Numbered from the stretch's first letter, positions 11,682 through 23,455 are shown. The stretch: 64,000 nucleotides of DNA from Rhizomys pruinosus (GCA_009823505.1 VZQC01013712.1:80262-144261), one strand, 5' to 3'. Notes: generated by a model not told the origin, from the sequence alone. Numbers and translations are program-made.

Positions 11682-11909
11682 AAAATATTTTATTTATTAT
11701 ATTTTATGTGTATGTGTGGATTGACTGGAAGTATGTAAGTGCACCTGCATCATGCAATGCCTGCTGAGGTCAGAAGAAGGCATTGGATCGGATTCCCTGG
11801 AACTGGAGTAGTGGAAGGTTGTTAGATGTCATGTAGGTGCTACGAATTGAATACAAGCCCTCTGCAAGAACAGTCAATACTCTAAAGTGCTGAACTATCA
11901 ATCCATCCC
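11682..11909 (-). mobile_element. B2 SINE (diverged)
   Basis: Reverse B2 blocks including GTGCACCTGCATCATGCAATG and GGAACTGGAGTAGTGG, with T-rich tail on the left. Confidence 0.88.
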
Positions 11910-11944
11910 CAAATATACCTTTAAAATTTTTAGGAGGGCGGAGG

Positions 11945-12180
11945 GCTGGGGAGATGGCTCAGTGGTTAAGAGCAGGTTAAGAGCACTGGCTATTCTTGCG
12001 AGATGCCTGGTTTCCATCCCCAACACCCACATGGTGTCTAATGACCCTCTATATCTCCAGTTCTGACATCCTCTTCTGACATCTGTGGGCATTACATGAC
12101 ATAGGTCCACTTACACACATGCAGGCAAAACACTCATACACATAATATAAAAATAATAAATAAAAATATTTTTAAAAATA
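11945..12180 (+). mobile_element. B2 SINE with internal duplication
   Basis: Normal B2 head except that GGTTAAGAGCA occurs twice in tandem at about 11963-11985, inside the polymerase III promoter region. Tail of AATAAAAATA units. Confidence 0.9.
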
Positions 12181-12193
12181 AAATTTTTATTGT

Positions 12194-12386
12194 TGGAGCT
12201 GGACAGATGGCTCAGTGTTTAAGAGTGCTTCCTAGCCGGGCGTGGTGGCGCACGCCTTTAGTCCTAGCACTTGGGAGGCAGAGGCAGGCGGATCTTTGTA
12301 AGTTCAAGGCCAGCCTGGTCTACAGAGTGAGTTCCAGGACAGCTGGGGCTACAGGGAAACCCCCATGTCTTGAAAAAGACAAAGAC

Positions 12387-12418
<32 letters not shown>

Positions 12419-12610
12419 TGCTTCCTGCTCTTCTAGAGGACTTGAGTTCTAATTCCAGCCCTCATATCAAGTGGCTAAGAATGCTTGTAACTCCAGTGCC
12501 AGGGGATGTGATGCCCTCTTCTTCTAGTCTCTGTAGCCTGTGTCTGCACACATGTGGCAGACACAAATACATATATATTAATAAAAACATATTATTGATT
12601 AATTTATACT
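12194..12610 (+). mobile_element. B2 SINE split by a B1
   Basis: B2 head at 12194-12233 and body from 12427 onward. The B1 at 12234-12413 sits between two copies of AAGAGTGCTTCCT, so the B1 is the younger insertion. Confidence 0.93.
12234..12413 (+). mobile_element. B1 SINE nested in B2
   Basis: Full-length B1 from GCCGGGCGTGGTGG to a poly(A) of about 27 bases. Target duplication AAGAGTGCTTCCT at 12221-12233 and 12414-12426. The long pure A-tail and intact head suggest a young copy. Confidence 0.97.
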
Positions 12611-12892
12611 GAGAGTTGATATATATTGCTGCTTCATTTCATTGAACTTATGGATAACAGCATTATAACTGACACCTGAAACAGGTAGCTTCTCCTTAAT
12701 GTGTATAACAGTCTTTTCTTGTGCTCATTAACACTAGACAGCATGTTTTATCACTATGTGTATGGGATATTTCAAACAAGATCATTCATGAAAAGCACAA
12801 ACAAAGGTTTGTGCTTTTACACAGCAAAAGGTACATTGGCTTATAATATGGCAGTTGAGACAGAGAGAGAACATTGCATTTTCTTTTTTTTT

Positions 12893-13262
12893 CCAAGCCA
12901 ATTTTTTATTGAAGCTTTGTGCATTTTATACAAAATTTCCCAATTAAATCTAGACTCATTCCCCCTTCCCTGCCCACCCCAACCCCACCATAGCTCATAT
13001 ATTCTGCCAAACATGTTTTTCATCTTTTTCTCAGTCTCTTTTAAAATTTTCGATGCAGAAGTTTACTGTTTCAGGCAGAAATTCACCACTTCAGTCAGTT
13101 CTTTGACCCAGTCGTTGTTGTTGTTCCTTCCAATTTGCATCATTCCAAAATATGTATATATGCATTCCACATATATCAAGATTATGACATCATAGGTTTT
13201 AGCATCTTCGGCTTCTGATTTCTTTTTTTTTTCTTTATTAGGCTGAAAGATGTCATGTTTTC
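12893..13262 (-). mobile_element. L1-tailed retroposon (reverse copy)
   Basis: Reads on the minus strand as the same element as 11081-11540: AATAAAG block near 13240, CAAAGAACTGACTGAAGTGG, G-rich purine tract near 12970-12985, then GCACAAAGCTTCAATAAAAAAT at the 3' end. The two copies form a spaced inverted repeat about 1.4 kb apart. Confidence 0.8.
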
Positions 13263-13770
13263 CTTAAGGAAATGTATAAAGGCTCCTCCTTGGCAAGCCC
13301 AAACAGCCACCAGTCCTGCCCTTGTGCTCCACACTGGGGTTTTCCCTTCCCATGGTCACCAAATGAGGTCTAGTAAGCACCACGTCTTGTCTTGATCTTC
13401 CTGTACTGGTCTCTGTGATACAGCCTAGGTAGTCCAACAATGGCAGTCTATACTCTGAAGAGGCTGAAACCACAGTGCTTGCTCAGTCCACAAGCTGGAT
13501 GTCTCAGCAGTCCCCATCTGGCTCTGAAGGCTGGAGGACTCTTGGAGAGACATGTGTCTTCAGTCCATATTGGAAGGTTGAAAAGCTGTGTCTCATGTCT
13601 TTGAAAGATGGCAAAAGCAATGACAGCTACAGGGTAGGTACACTTGCCAGTAAGAATTGAAGACAGACAAAACAACAGTGATTTATTTTTTTTACTTTTT
13701 GTCTTTTTACTAAGATCTCAATTTTTATACCTGAAGTACAATTTCTCGGGCTGTACTAATTATTTATTTG
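13263..13770. other. unclassified, no gene
   Basis: Two overlapping frames of 60-75 codons on opposite strands at 13448-13675 have no motif. I recognise no repeat family here. Confidence 0.4.
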
Positions 13771-14589
13771 TGGTTATACTTTCCTTTTAGATGTTTGAGG
13801 GCACATAGCCCAGATTAACCAAGATTTATTATTTTCTCAAGGTCAGTTAAGGATCTGGTCCTTGGGTTTTGTGGGAGGGGGTAGTCATTGGTTCCTTTTG
13901 GCTTTTCATTCACCAGTTCTATCCATGCGAGGACAAAGTCAGGTCTTGTTAGACCAGACTTCCCTTTTTGAAGCATGAGCAGACTTTCCTCTTTATAGAG
14001 TGGACACTGGCTGAAGGCCCATTACTGGATCTTCAAGGCCTCTCTGCACAGGAAGACTGGTGACTCATATCTGCAAGGCATTTCAGGAGATGCCTCCATG
14101 CATAGTCCCCTGGGACTTAGTTGACCTCTGAGGGCAAGGAACAAAGTTATCCCTTAAGTCCCTCTGCCAAATGGGTATGGGCATTAACTATGGTCATTAA
14201 GCATCCAGAAAGGCTAAGTTACACCAGCCTGATACTTTTTTTCTGGTTATACTTTCTTTTGGATATTTAAGGCCACACACTAAGCCCACATTAAACAAGG
14301 TTTGTGTTGAGGATCTGGTCCTCAGTGCTCACTCTGATTTTAGTGGGGGAGGGAGCCCCTGGCTCCTTTTGGCTTTTCATTTACCAGTACCATCCACTTT
14401 AGGACAAAGTCAGGTCTTGCTAGACCAGGCTTCCCTTTTTGAAGCATGAGCAGACTTTCCTCTTTATAGACTGGATACTGGCTGAATTCCCATTAGTGGA
14501 TCTCCAAGACCTCCCTGCACAGGTAGACTGGTGACTTACATTTGCAAGACATTTCAAGAGATGCCCCCATGCATAGTCCCCTGGGACTT
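13771..14589. repeat. tandem duplication of a ~350-bp segment
   Basis: Segment 13771-14119 recurs at 14244-14589 in the same orientation (for example CTTTTGGCTTTTCATT, GACAAAGTCAGGTCTTG, GAAGCATGAGCAGACTTTCC and CATAGTCCCCTGGGACTT in both). The copies are separated by about 124 bp of unrelated DNA, giving a period near 472 bp. The second copy abuts the MaLR 3' LTR. Confidence 0.9.
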
Positions 14590-14590
14590 G

Positions 14591-14752
14591 AGACTGCAAG
14601 GGTTGTTAAACTTACTAAGCCTGCCCCCAATGACATACTTCCTACAGCATGGCCACAACTTCTAAGGCCTTCCAAAACAGTGCCACCAACTGGGGACAAA
14701 ATGTCTGAATACATACAGCCTATGGGGAACACTCTCACTCAAATCACCACAT
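14591..14752 (-). mobile_element. MaLR-like 3' LTR, 5' half
   Basis: On the minus strand begins TGTGGTGATTTGAGTGAGAG just after a purine-rich stretch (AGGGCCAGGGAGTGGAA) and matches the solo LTRs at 17212-17573 and 48432-48797 through GTTTAACAACCCTTGCAGTC. The rest of the LTR is missing. Confidence 0.8.
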
Positions 14753-16149
14753 TCCACTCCCTGGCCCTCATAAGCTCATGACCATATAAAATGCAAAATG
14801 CATTTAGTCCAACCTTAAAAGTCCCCATAGTCTTTACCAGTCTCAATTCTATTCAGAAGTCTATAACCCAAAGTATCTTCTGAGACCCAGGCCAATCTCC
14901 TAACTGTAAACTCCTGTAAAATCAAAAGGCAAATTACAAACTCCCAACATACAGTGGAACTGAATACACATTCCCATTCCAAAAGGGAGGTATAGAGGCA
15001 TAGTGTGGAAATACCAGATCAAAACAAGACCAAAAACCAGCAGGCCAAACATCAAGTCCAGTAGCTCCTTGTGTGACTTCTGGGACTTTACTTCCAAAGG
15101 GCTGAGATGGCTCAGATCTTCCAACATTGCATGCTCTTCTTTAGGCTGGTACCATTCCCTGTATGCAGCTCTCCTTGGCAAATATCTCACAGCTCTGGCA
15201 TCTCGAATATCTTCTTGGGGTCTCCACTGCCAACAAGGCTTCACATTCACAGCTTCATGCAATGGCCTATCAGGGCCTTCTTTATTCAGGGACACCCATG
15301 CTGCACTCTGCCTGGCCTTGGAGGCTCTCTGAAACTGCAGAGGAAAAACTGATGACCCTTCACTCTTGCATCCTTCATGCCTCTAATGCCAGCACCATGT
15401 GAATGAAACTGCCAAGTTTGGCTGCAAGTTTTGGATGTAGTCTGTCCTACTTCAAACATATTCACAGCTTTTCTCTGCCCTTTTGGTATTTTCCATTCAA
15501 AAGCTGGAGGCTTAGCTGCTTGTGGTCTTGCCCTGAAGGTACTCTTTCTGTTGTTTATTAGTAAATCTCGAGGCCCCTCCTTAATCACTTTAATCTCACT
15601 TTTCCATCGTTTACTTGTGAATATCTAAGCCTCTCCTTAATCACTTTAATCTCCTTATCAAAAGGAGCCTCTCCTTCACATGCCTTGGCTCCAACATTAA
15701 TCATCCTCCTGCACTTTTCCAATCCAGACTGTACATTCTGCATTTCTTTCTGCTCCATTTGTGTATTTTCACTGCAGATCTGTATAATATTCAGCAATAA
15801 TAGCCATGCCACCATTTCTATGATAGGGTGTCTTGAAATATCCTCCAACAAAGAAATTAGTCCATTGCTTTTCAACTTAGCAACAGGCAAGCATTTGGGC
15901 TGTGGCCAAAGTGCAGCCAGACTTTTTGGCAAAATATCCGAGTTGCTGTCTAAGTCTTTGTTTTCCTCTGGAATTACATTTTTCACAGCAATGCTTTCTT
16001 CCAGGCTTCTACTAGAATGGCCCATTAATCTCTGCTTACAGTAGTCAACAGCTTTTCTAGCCCAAAGTTCCAAAATCTTCCACGTTTCTCCAAACATCCA
16101 CATGGTCAGGTTCTTCACAGCCAACAGCCCACTCTCTAGTACCAACTAC
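14753..16149 (-). mobile_element. MaLR-like internal region
   Basis: Lies between a 5' LTR end (16150) and a 3' LTR start (14752) on the minus strand. Directly after the 5' LTR is a primer-site-like TGGTACTAGAGAGTGGGC (16127-16144). Its position and the following text resemble the start of MaLR internal regions as I know them. It contains three successive open stretches (186, 100 and 131 codons) in different frames. I infer a MaLR-type element with a decayed gag-like frame; a library search would settle the family. Confidence 0.65.
15585..16145 (-). CDS. MaLR internal open frame, 186 codons
   Basis: Starts with ATG four bases inside the 5' LTR junction and stays open for 186 codons, long for such a repeat. 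It has Trp-rich N-terminal text (residues 16-28), a hydrophobic segment near residues 112-122 and a charged C-terminal third with a helical, Lys/Glu-rich look. A second frame of 100 codons (15286-15588) overlaps its end by a few bases and a third of 131 codons follows (14900-15295). MaLR internal regions are known to derive from ERV-L gag, so a gag relic is the best guess. I see no zinc knuckle or protease motif, and no evidence of expression. Confidence 0.35.
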   Translation of the reverse strand: MVLESGLLAVKNLTMWMFGETWKILELWARKAVDYCKQRLMGHSSRSLEESIAVKNVIPEENKDLDSNSDILPKSLAALWPQPKCLPVAKLKSNGLISLLEDISRHPIIEMVAWLLLLNIIQICSENTQMEQKEMQNVQSGLEKCRRMINVGAKACEGEAPFDKEIKVIKERLRYSQVNDGKVRLK

Positions 16150-16334
16150 TGTATTAGTCACTTTTCTGTTGCTGTGATAAAACCACCATAACTAAGGAAA
16201 GTTATAAAAGGAAGAGTTTATTTGAGCTTATGATTGACAGTTCCAGGGAATTAGAGTCCATTGTGGTGGGAGGCATGGTGGCTGGGGCTGGAGCAGAAAG
16301 CCGAGGTTCACATCTGTCAAGGAATACAGGAAGT

Positions 16335-16338
<4 letters not shown>
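16150..16338 (-). mobile_element. MaLR-like 5' LTR, 3' half
   Basis: Minus strand ends in AAAAGTGACTAATACA and carries AATAAACTCTTCC as poly(A) signal. The rest of the LTR is replaced by a GA microsatellite at 16339. Confidence 0.8.

Positions 16339-16390
<52 letters not shown>
16339..16390. repeat. (GA)n microsatellite
   Basis: About 26 GA units inside the MaLR LTR at the position where other copies hold a short GA/CT run. An undetermined base follows at 16398. Confidence 0.97.
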
Positions 16391-16392
<2 letters not shown>

Positions 16393-16439
16393 TTTTTNGA
16401 GGAATAACCCACGGCTCATGCCAGAAGCTTGCATCCTGA

Positions 16440-16935
16440 AGTGGTTAGGAGATGTTATAAGCCACAATAAGATCTTGTCATATTTTACAGAAAAAAAAAC
16501 ATAATTGATGGATTAACATACCATCCAAACATCTGTGTCTATACCAAAGTAACCTACCATAACAATTAGTACTGTTTAAATACCTTTATATCTAATTACT
16601 TGTGCTTCATTAGTAGGATTGAAAGGTTATTCGTGGACAAACTGTCAGTCTATGAAAGGAAACAGCCAGAATTGATCAGAGTCCAAGACAACAGATCCAG
16701 AGAAAGTAGACTGTTTTGCTTCTTGTGCACCTGTGCCCCTTTTCTAAGCCTAGGGAACAATCTGCAGAAGATGGGGCATGATTAAATGTAAGGGCAGCAA
16801 TTGTGTTGAATGGCGAAACTACAACAATATAGTCTGGACACTCATCTGATCAACTTGATTGAACATACAATTCCCCCCAAACTGGATGGTTGAACCCATG
16901 GGCTGCGTGTGTTTGGGAACAACTGCCTGCAAATT
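16440..16935 (+). mobile_element. ERV-body repeat copy without L1 tail
   Basis: Matches the body of the chimeric retroposon (GGATTAACATACCATCC, TTCATTAGTAGGATTGAAAGG, GGAAACAGCCAGAATTGATC, GTCTGGACACTCATCTGATC) but stops matching after GCAAATTGGTTT at 16942 and has no G-rich L1 tail. It may be a fragment of the parent ERV family or of a truncated chimera. Confidence 0.75.
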
Positions 16936-17211
16936 GGTTTAGGCTCCAGGCAGGTGGTTTAATTGATCTAATGTGTTCCTGAAAGAACTCCTATTTAAGT
17001 AACAACACTCACTGATTGTCTAAATTTATGCTTTCTAGAACACGAACTCCCACACCAGTGCCACAGTGAGTCCTCAGCTGACTTTATTGGTCCTAAGGAA
17101 AGAGTCCTCTTAAAGTGCAGGATTTTGATGATCACATTAGTACTGTAGCTCTCCCTCTTCATGGTCTCCCAGGAAGTGTAGTAGACACTTCAGTCCACTT
17201 CATTTTCTAGG

Positions 17212-17573
17212 TGTATTAGTCACTTTTCTGTTGCTGTGATAAAGCACCATGACCAAGGAACTTATAAAATGAAGAGTTTATTTGAGCTTACGATTGACGG
17301 TTCCAGGGAATTAGAGTCCATTGTGGCAGGAGGCATGGCGGCTGGATCTGGAGCAGCAAGCAGAGGGTCACATCTTGCAAAGAGCACAGGAAGCAGAGAG
17401 AGAGAGAGCAACTGTAGACCACGAGGCTTGTTAAACTCACTAAGCCTGTTCCCAATAACATACTTCCTCTAGCACAGCCACACCTTCTAAGACCTCCAAA
17501 AACAGTGCCACCAACTGGAGACAAAAGTCTGAATACTTACAGCCTATGGGGGACACTCATTCAAACCACCACA
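17212..17573 (-). mobile_element. solo MaLR-like LTR
   Basis: A complete 362-bp LTR, TG...CA on the minus strand, flanked by the perfect 5-bp repeat CTAGG (17207-17211 and 17574-17578). Five-base duplications are usual for ERV-L/MaLR. It has a short GA run at 17394-17408 and an AATAAA-like signal near its 3' end. Solo LTRs arise by recombination between the two LTRs of an element. Confidence 0.88.
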
Positions 17574-17937
17574 CTAGGGAAGTACTTGGACTTCTCAAAG
17601 CTCTTAGTTCTCACTAGGGTTTACAGTATTGTGAAAGCATCAAGGAGTCAATTTTAATATTATTAATATTAATATATTTGGATTATGCACTATTTGGCAT
17701 ATAGAAAAATTCAATGGATCTCAAATGTCCTAACTGGAAAGATCCCTTCTTCATTCTATGCAGGCAGGTAAGAGTCCATAGCCAAACAACTTTTCTTATT
17801 AAATGGACCAGGTATATTTACTGCTTATCCTGAATAGATGTTGGCCTATGGAAATATAAAGATAATGTACCCATATCTTTCTCCGTGAAGCCTGACACCT
17901 CATATTTTTGATGCTACAAAGCTTGCCTTTTTCCTTT
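17574..17937. other. no gene seen
   Basis: AT-rich DNA between a solo LTR and a B2. Nothing recognised. Confidence 0.5.
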
Positions 17938-18178
17938 TTTAAATTTTTTATTTATTTCTGTATATGTATGAATGTACTGTCTGCATGCAGGTTTGTGCAC
18001 CCATGTCGTGCAATGCCGCGAAGGTCAGAAGAGGGTGTCAGATTCCCCTGGAACTGGAGTTCTCCTGGAATTGGAGTTACAGATGGTTTTCGGCCACCAT
18101 GTGGGTGCTGGGGATCGAATCCAGGTCCTCTGTAAGAGCGGTTGGCGCTCTTAACCACTAGGCAATCTCTGCAGCCCC
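17938..18178 (-). mobile_element. B2 SINE with 16-bp internal duplication
   Basis: Reverse B2. The block TGGAACTGGAGTTCTCC/TGGAATTGGAGTTAC shows a small tandem duplication also seen in the B2 at 38834-39101, suggesting a shared subfamily. Confidence 0.92.
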
Positions 18179-18955
18179 GGCCTTTATTCATATACACTTA
18201 TCAATCACTCTATTTTCTAGTACAACACCATGTAGCTCTGTGTGTTACTCCACAGGACCCTGCACTCCCCAAGGCTATACACACTGTTGATTTTGTTTAT
18301 ACTGTACTGAATACCAAGTGCTAGGCTATCACTGTAACCCTGTCCCAGGAATTAACTCTCATTAGGAATTCCCCTTCTCTAATGGAGTGGATAGGAGGTG
18401 ATTACAACAGTAAAGTATGATGGGTGAGGTACAAAACACAGACACAAGATATACTTGTTTGAATTTGAACTTTAGTTAATTTCTAGGTTATGTTTGAGTT
18501 CTCCCTTCCTCCCTCCCATTTGTATGTGAGACCTCTGAAAACAACAGCTCTTAAGCACTATTGCTAAGTACCTACATATACTTACTGATGACACTTCAGG
18601 ATGGAAGCACATGATTTGTAACATGCCAACTCATAGAGACATGTCTTTTTGGAGACTGCCGTGAACCTTAAGAATCTGAACTAGCTTTACTGAGTAAACA
18701 TCATAAATCACTGCTATGTGATCAAGATTGTGTCTTTCCATGTTAAGTTGTATGTCTAGGCCTCAAAGCTGGTGTACAAGAGCAAGGCTTACACAGATGT
18801 GACAGCAATGTGTAGAGTCCCAGGCAAGGCAAGGGAAATGTGACCTTCAAGTGAGACATAAATTGGCTGGCTCAGCTCAGGAGGGGAAGGTAGAAGACCA
18901 CTTTTCTTCAGTGAATCAGGTGCCTCTGTAAGGAGGCTCCCACCAACTTGGAGAA
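18179..18955. other. no gene seen
   Basis: No repeat or frame recognised. Confidence 0.5.
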
Positions 18956-19388
18956 GTTTGTTCATGATGACTTTATGTGTAGTTCTTTTAATTTTTCATA
19001 ATCTTTGCTTGAGCTTTCCAGTTTCTCCATGTTATCTTCCAGTCTTGATAATCGATTTTCTGCTTCATTCATTCCTTTACTGAGGCTTTCTCTCATTCTT
19101 TCCTGATGGCTGAATGAGTGTTGGATTTCCTTTTGTATTTCAGCCTGAGTTTTCTTCAGTATTTCCATATCTTTTGTGAATTCATTCTGAAGTTTATTGT
19201 TCTCTTTTAGATTATCTCTACCTCCTTCTAGTTCTGATTTGTTTGTGTATTTTTTTAATTTCTTGATTTCTTTGTGTGATAGTTCTTTTAAGATATGTGT
19301 CCCGGGTTGCTTCTAGGGAGTCCTCATTGTAGGAGTCTTCTACAGGATTGGTAGTGTTTAGCAGGGACTTATTATTTGTGTTTTTCAT
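18956..19388 (-). pseudogene. L1 ORF1 N-terminal fragment
   Basis: On the minus strand an ATG at 19386-19388 starts a frame with an Asn/Lys/Ser-rich beginning, interrupted once. A second stretch (68 codons, 18962-19168) is a classic charged coiled coil with heptads (EAENRLSRLEDNMEKLE). L1 ORF1 proteins are RNA-binding trimers held by such a coiled coil; the RNA-recognition and C-terminal domains are missing because homology stops at 18956. It lies directly downstream of an L1-like 5' UTR, which supports the call. Confidence 0.8.
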
Positions 19389-20110
19389 GTTATTTTTTGT
19401 TGTGATTTTGGCATGTGGATTTGTTTTGTTGTTTGTATTCTGTTATGAAACTCAAGCTGAGCCATATGGACCTCTGGGCTTCTGTCTCACCTGTTAGGTG
19501 CTGAGTCACCCATGTGGGTAGTGTGGCCCCTGGGCGTGTGAGTGGGTCTCTGTCTCAGCCACTGGGAGCTGGACCATAGCCTCCATAGCTGAGGGGCACA
19601 GTCCTATATATGGGTAGGCATGGCTCTGTCTCACCTGTCAGGAGCCAGAGCTGGAACTGGTAGAAGCCAGGAGCTGAGCCAGAGCTGAGTCAGTGTGGGA
19701 GCTGTGGTCCAGGCATGAGGGCCTCTGGGTGGGAGCTGGGAGTACAGAGCTGGAACTGATGTGCACAGGTGTGTGCAGGGCTCTGTCTTACCCAACGGGA
19801 GCTGGGAGCTGGGAGCTGGGCTCTGGGTTCAGGAACCCTAGCTGTGCAAGCCAGAACAGGAGCTGGGGGGGGTTGGGAGGCAGGTTTCAGGAACTGGGTG
19901 CTGGGTACTGGGTGCTGAGTGCTTGGTGCTAGGAGTGAAAATGGTGGATCCTGTGGAACAGAAACTGAAGCTGTAGCAGAGGTGAAAGGCCACTGGGTAG
20001 GTGGGTGGAGCTCTGTGTCCCCGCCCAGGAGCTGTGAGCTGGGGTTCAGACCTGGGTGCTGGGCATTGTGAGTGGTACTGGCAGAGTTTGGAGGGCTGGA
20101 ACTGGGGTTG
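19389..20110 (-). mobile_element. L1 5' UTR
   Basis: GC-rich, imperfectly repetitive DNA upstream of the ORF1 ATG, with repeated CTCCCAGCTCCCAGC-like units (read on the minus strand). This is the promoter-bearing end that most L1 copies lack. The 3' two thirds of the element are absent here. Confidence 0.7.
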
Positions 20111-20215
20111 TAGCAGGGGATACTTTTATTTAAACACATCAACACCACACAATTCCTCAAACACTTGACTAAGATGCTCATATATTTACTCACACACAAA
20201 CATATTTACAAAAAT

Positions 20216-20251
<36 letters not shown>

Positions 20252-21075
20252 GCCCTCATTTGCACACTGTCACAAATCTAGCCACATACACTAAAGTGCT
20301 TATTTATTACTATTATAGATATACACATGGTTCAGTATTATATACAGAGATATGCACACATACGAATTCCATACTCATTCACAAATTCCCTCTAACAGTA
20401 GTTATGCTTACCTGCATTCATATTTTTACTCATTGACTGAGTCACATTAGCACATTTTCATATGCAAATATGATCACAGAATTAGTCACACTTAAACACA
20501 AATTTACTCTGATTTACATGTTTACACATCCACTCATTCATAAAAATACATTCAAATATTCACTCAAGTCTGCTCACTACTCACTGATATGAACATGCTG
20601 ACAAACTCACAGAGACTCTCATGCATGCTCATGTAGTTGCATATTCCTTCATCCATACACTAACATATTAACAAATAGCTTATATTTCATATTCTCATCA
20701 TGTATATTCTTAAAAATGTTCACATTACTATGATTCTTATACATTTGATCACATACATGTATATGTTCACATATACTCACATGCTGTCAGTTACTAATAA
20801 ATATGCTTTATTTGGCTTACATGTTTATTCACACACATGCATATGCTAGCATCCATGTACACGATTACAAACTGACTAGCACATACACATTCACACACAA
20901 CCTTACATAGTCTCTCACATATGTTTACATATTAAGAATACATGTAAACATGTTTACAAATTAACTTATATGCATAAACATGTTAACATCCAAACATATG
21001 GTTATAAATTTCCTCATATACATGACAATGGACATGTACATAATGAATCAGTGATACTGCTATTAATACATCCAT
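20111..21075. repeat. degenerate (ACACATT)-type low-complexity DNA
   Basis: About 960 bp of A/C/T-rich, very G-poor text full of CACATA, ACATTCACACA and CATATGTT words. It looks like a long simple-sequence array that has decayed. Similar text returns at about 24900-25130 and 25700-25960. Confidence 0.75.
20214..20251. repeat. (CA)n(TA)n microsatellite
   Basis: Pure CA run passing into TA run within the larger low-complexity block. Confidence 0.97.
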
Positions 21076-23455
21076 ACATTAACAGGCTCAAATATGCACT
21101 CTTCAACACGAACATTGTTTTATAAAAAAGAAACAAAAAGGACCTCTGTATATTGCCCCTGTGTTGTTTCCTTCTGCACAGTAGGCTGGGACCCATTAGC
21201 GAAAAATCCATCTGGCATTAAACTCAAATTTTACACACTCGGTTGTTTTAAATATAGCCAAAATAAGCTGAATTTTAGCCATCAACTGCTTGCCTGTTTT
21301 GCATTCCTTGCAAAACTGTACCCAACAGCTGTTACCCACAGATAGGTTAAAGCCTATAGTTATAAAAGACCACAATTCACTGCTGTTATGCATTCCCTGA
21401 CTAAGAGACTTCCCATCCTGTTGCTGAATAACATCATTTAGACAGATAGGTTCATTGTAATCTCTCTGTCCTCTGGAAATTCTGGAACTTTTTTTCTGGA
21501 AGATCTTCTGCTAGGAGGGATAGCCTCCTCATGTAAACCTGGAGGTCTTGTTTTTTTTGGTTGTTTTACTTTGATAGCTCTAAATCCTCTGAAGTCAGTA
21601 CAGCTGGTGATCAGGAAAAGGAGAGGACTTTGGTATTAATCAGGCAGTTAACCCAGTTAGCAGGAAAATCAATTGACAAATCTATACTAGCCAGCCTTAC
21701 ATGATTGGGAATCAAAATTTGCAATGCTTCCACTTTATCCAGCATTACTCTATGCTATCAGGTATGTATTTGTGATGGTTTCCTCATGCAGTTTCTTAGC
21801 CTAATCCAGTGGTACCACTGGCTTTCAATTGAATGCATAACACTGGCACTTACTTAAGTGTCAGAGGCATGGATCTCCATGAGAAAGTCAGCCTCCTCTG
21901 TAGGTTCAAATAATGGAGAGAACTGTAAACCTCCAGATCCCAAAATGTTCATGAGCATCTGTACATGGCTGCTATTTGTATTACTCTGAGATGAGAGGGT
22001 AATAGGACAGGGGCAAAGGACTCTATAAAGAGGATCAATGCCCTTCAGAAACAAGAATAACAATACTACCATGGTACTGATGAAAATATTTTTTGTGTTT
22101 TCTTGGACCATTTAGAGTAAAAAGACAGCACACACAAGTTTAGGGCCAAGGATGAGGGCAGATCTTGACTGGAGGACGAAATATGTTCTTTCCCTGAGTC
22201 CCAGTCTCTCCTTGAGAACCTAGTTCAACATCCTGATGAACCTGGCTTACTCCCTATATAGAATGCATCTGATGAGATGAAATTGCCGCCTAACAGGGGG
22301 TAAAATTGAATAATTTACTGCTGTCATATGACACAGAACATGATATACTTCCTAAAAGATTCCACTCAATTAATAGGGATAAGAAGCTTTGAATGCTCAT
22401 CCACATACATAGAGCCTTGTTAATGTGGAGTTTTATGGCTAGGCAGGCTTTACACTCTATATTCTGCCTGCAAACAGCCCCATGAAAAATGACAATGGAA
22501 AATGTTAGCTTCCCGTCAGCTGGTGATACTGGAATGGGCTTGTTAGGCAACAGATGGTATACAGTATGGTAAGTTGGCAAGTCTGGAAGAGGCTGAATTG
22601 AGTTCTGAATCCGTCCAATTGTTTCACATGGGCTTCCTAAGAACTATAATCCCTTCTTACTGGCAGCAATGGTTAATGCTAAAACTATTCAAGAATCACA
22701 GCTGTCCTGGATTTAATAGAGATTTATGGAAGACCAACCAAATCAAAGGCTATTTGTTAATTCTATGAGCATGGTCTACATCAATATATTCTTCACCTCT
22801 AATATTTACTGGTCCCTATCCATTGAATCATCCATCCACCACTTTTCAGTGTGTACCTGAGCAACAAGAAACACTGGACAAACTAATCTAGATATCACTT
22901 TGTCTCTCTTAGCAATGCCCAGGAATACTTGGTTCTGCAACTCCAAAATATACCTTCTGGATCCTCTGGGTAAAATGCATAAGCAAACAAATCTTACTTA
23001 AATATTTTGTGGTAAGCATCTCTCATCCTCAGTCCAAATATTTTTTTGCCTAGAGAACCAACCCCTGGAGTCATATTGGGCATGTATTAAAATCCTTACA
23101 ATGGAAGAGCCAAGTGCTCCATGGACTGAGGTTCTTAATATACACTGGGCCATGGAAAAAGTTCCCTATTACAATTAACACCACAGCCATGTTCATTGAA
23201 AGTGAAATGGTATCTATTAGATTGAAGTAAACCTAGCCCTAATTGACTGTCACAAACACATAAAAATATAGCCACATCTTCTCTTCTTGCTCAGAACTTG
23301 CCAAATCCTCCCGAAATGATTCTTGTTTTTACAACACTCAAAAAGAAAAGCAATTGTCTATGTTTACCAGTGGACTCAGGGAAGAAAGGAATGAATAGAT
23401 GGTTTGAGACTATTATTTCTTTTTCTATTTTTTTTGAGACTATTATTTCTATTCA
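21076..23455. other. unclassified, no supported gene
   Basis: Short frames occur on both strands (85 codons at 21854-22111 and 96 codons at 22290-22580, minus strand; both have hydrophobic segments) but none shows a motif I can name. Could hold relics of an old retroelement. I would not call a gene here. Confidence 0.4.
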
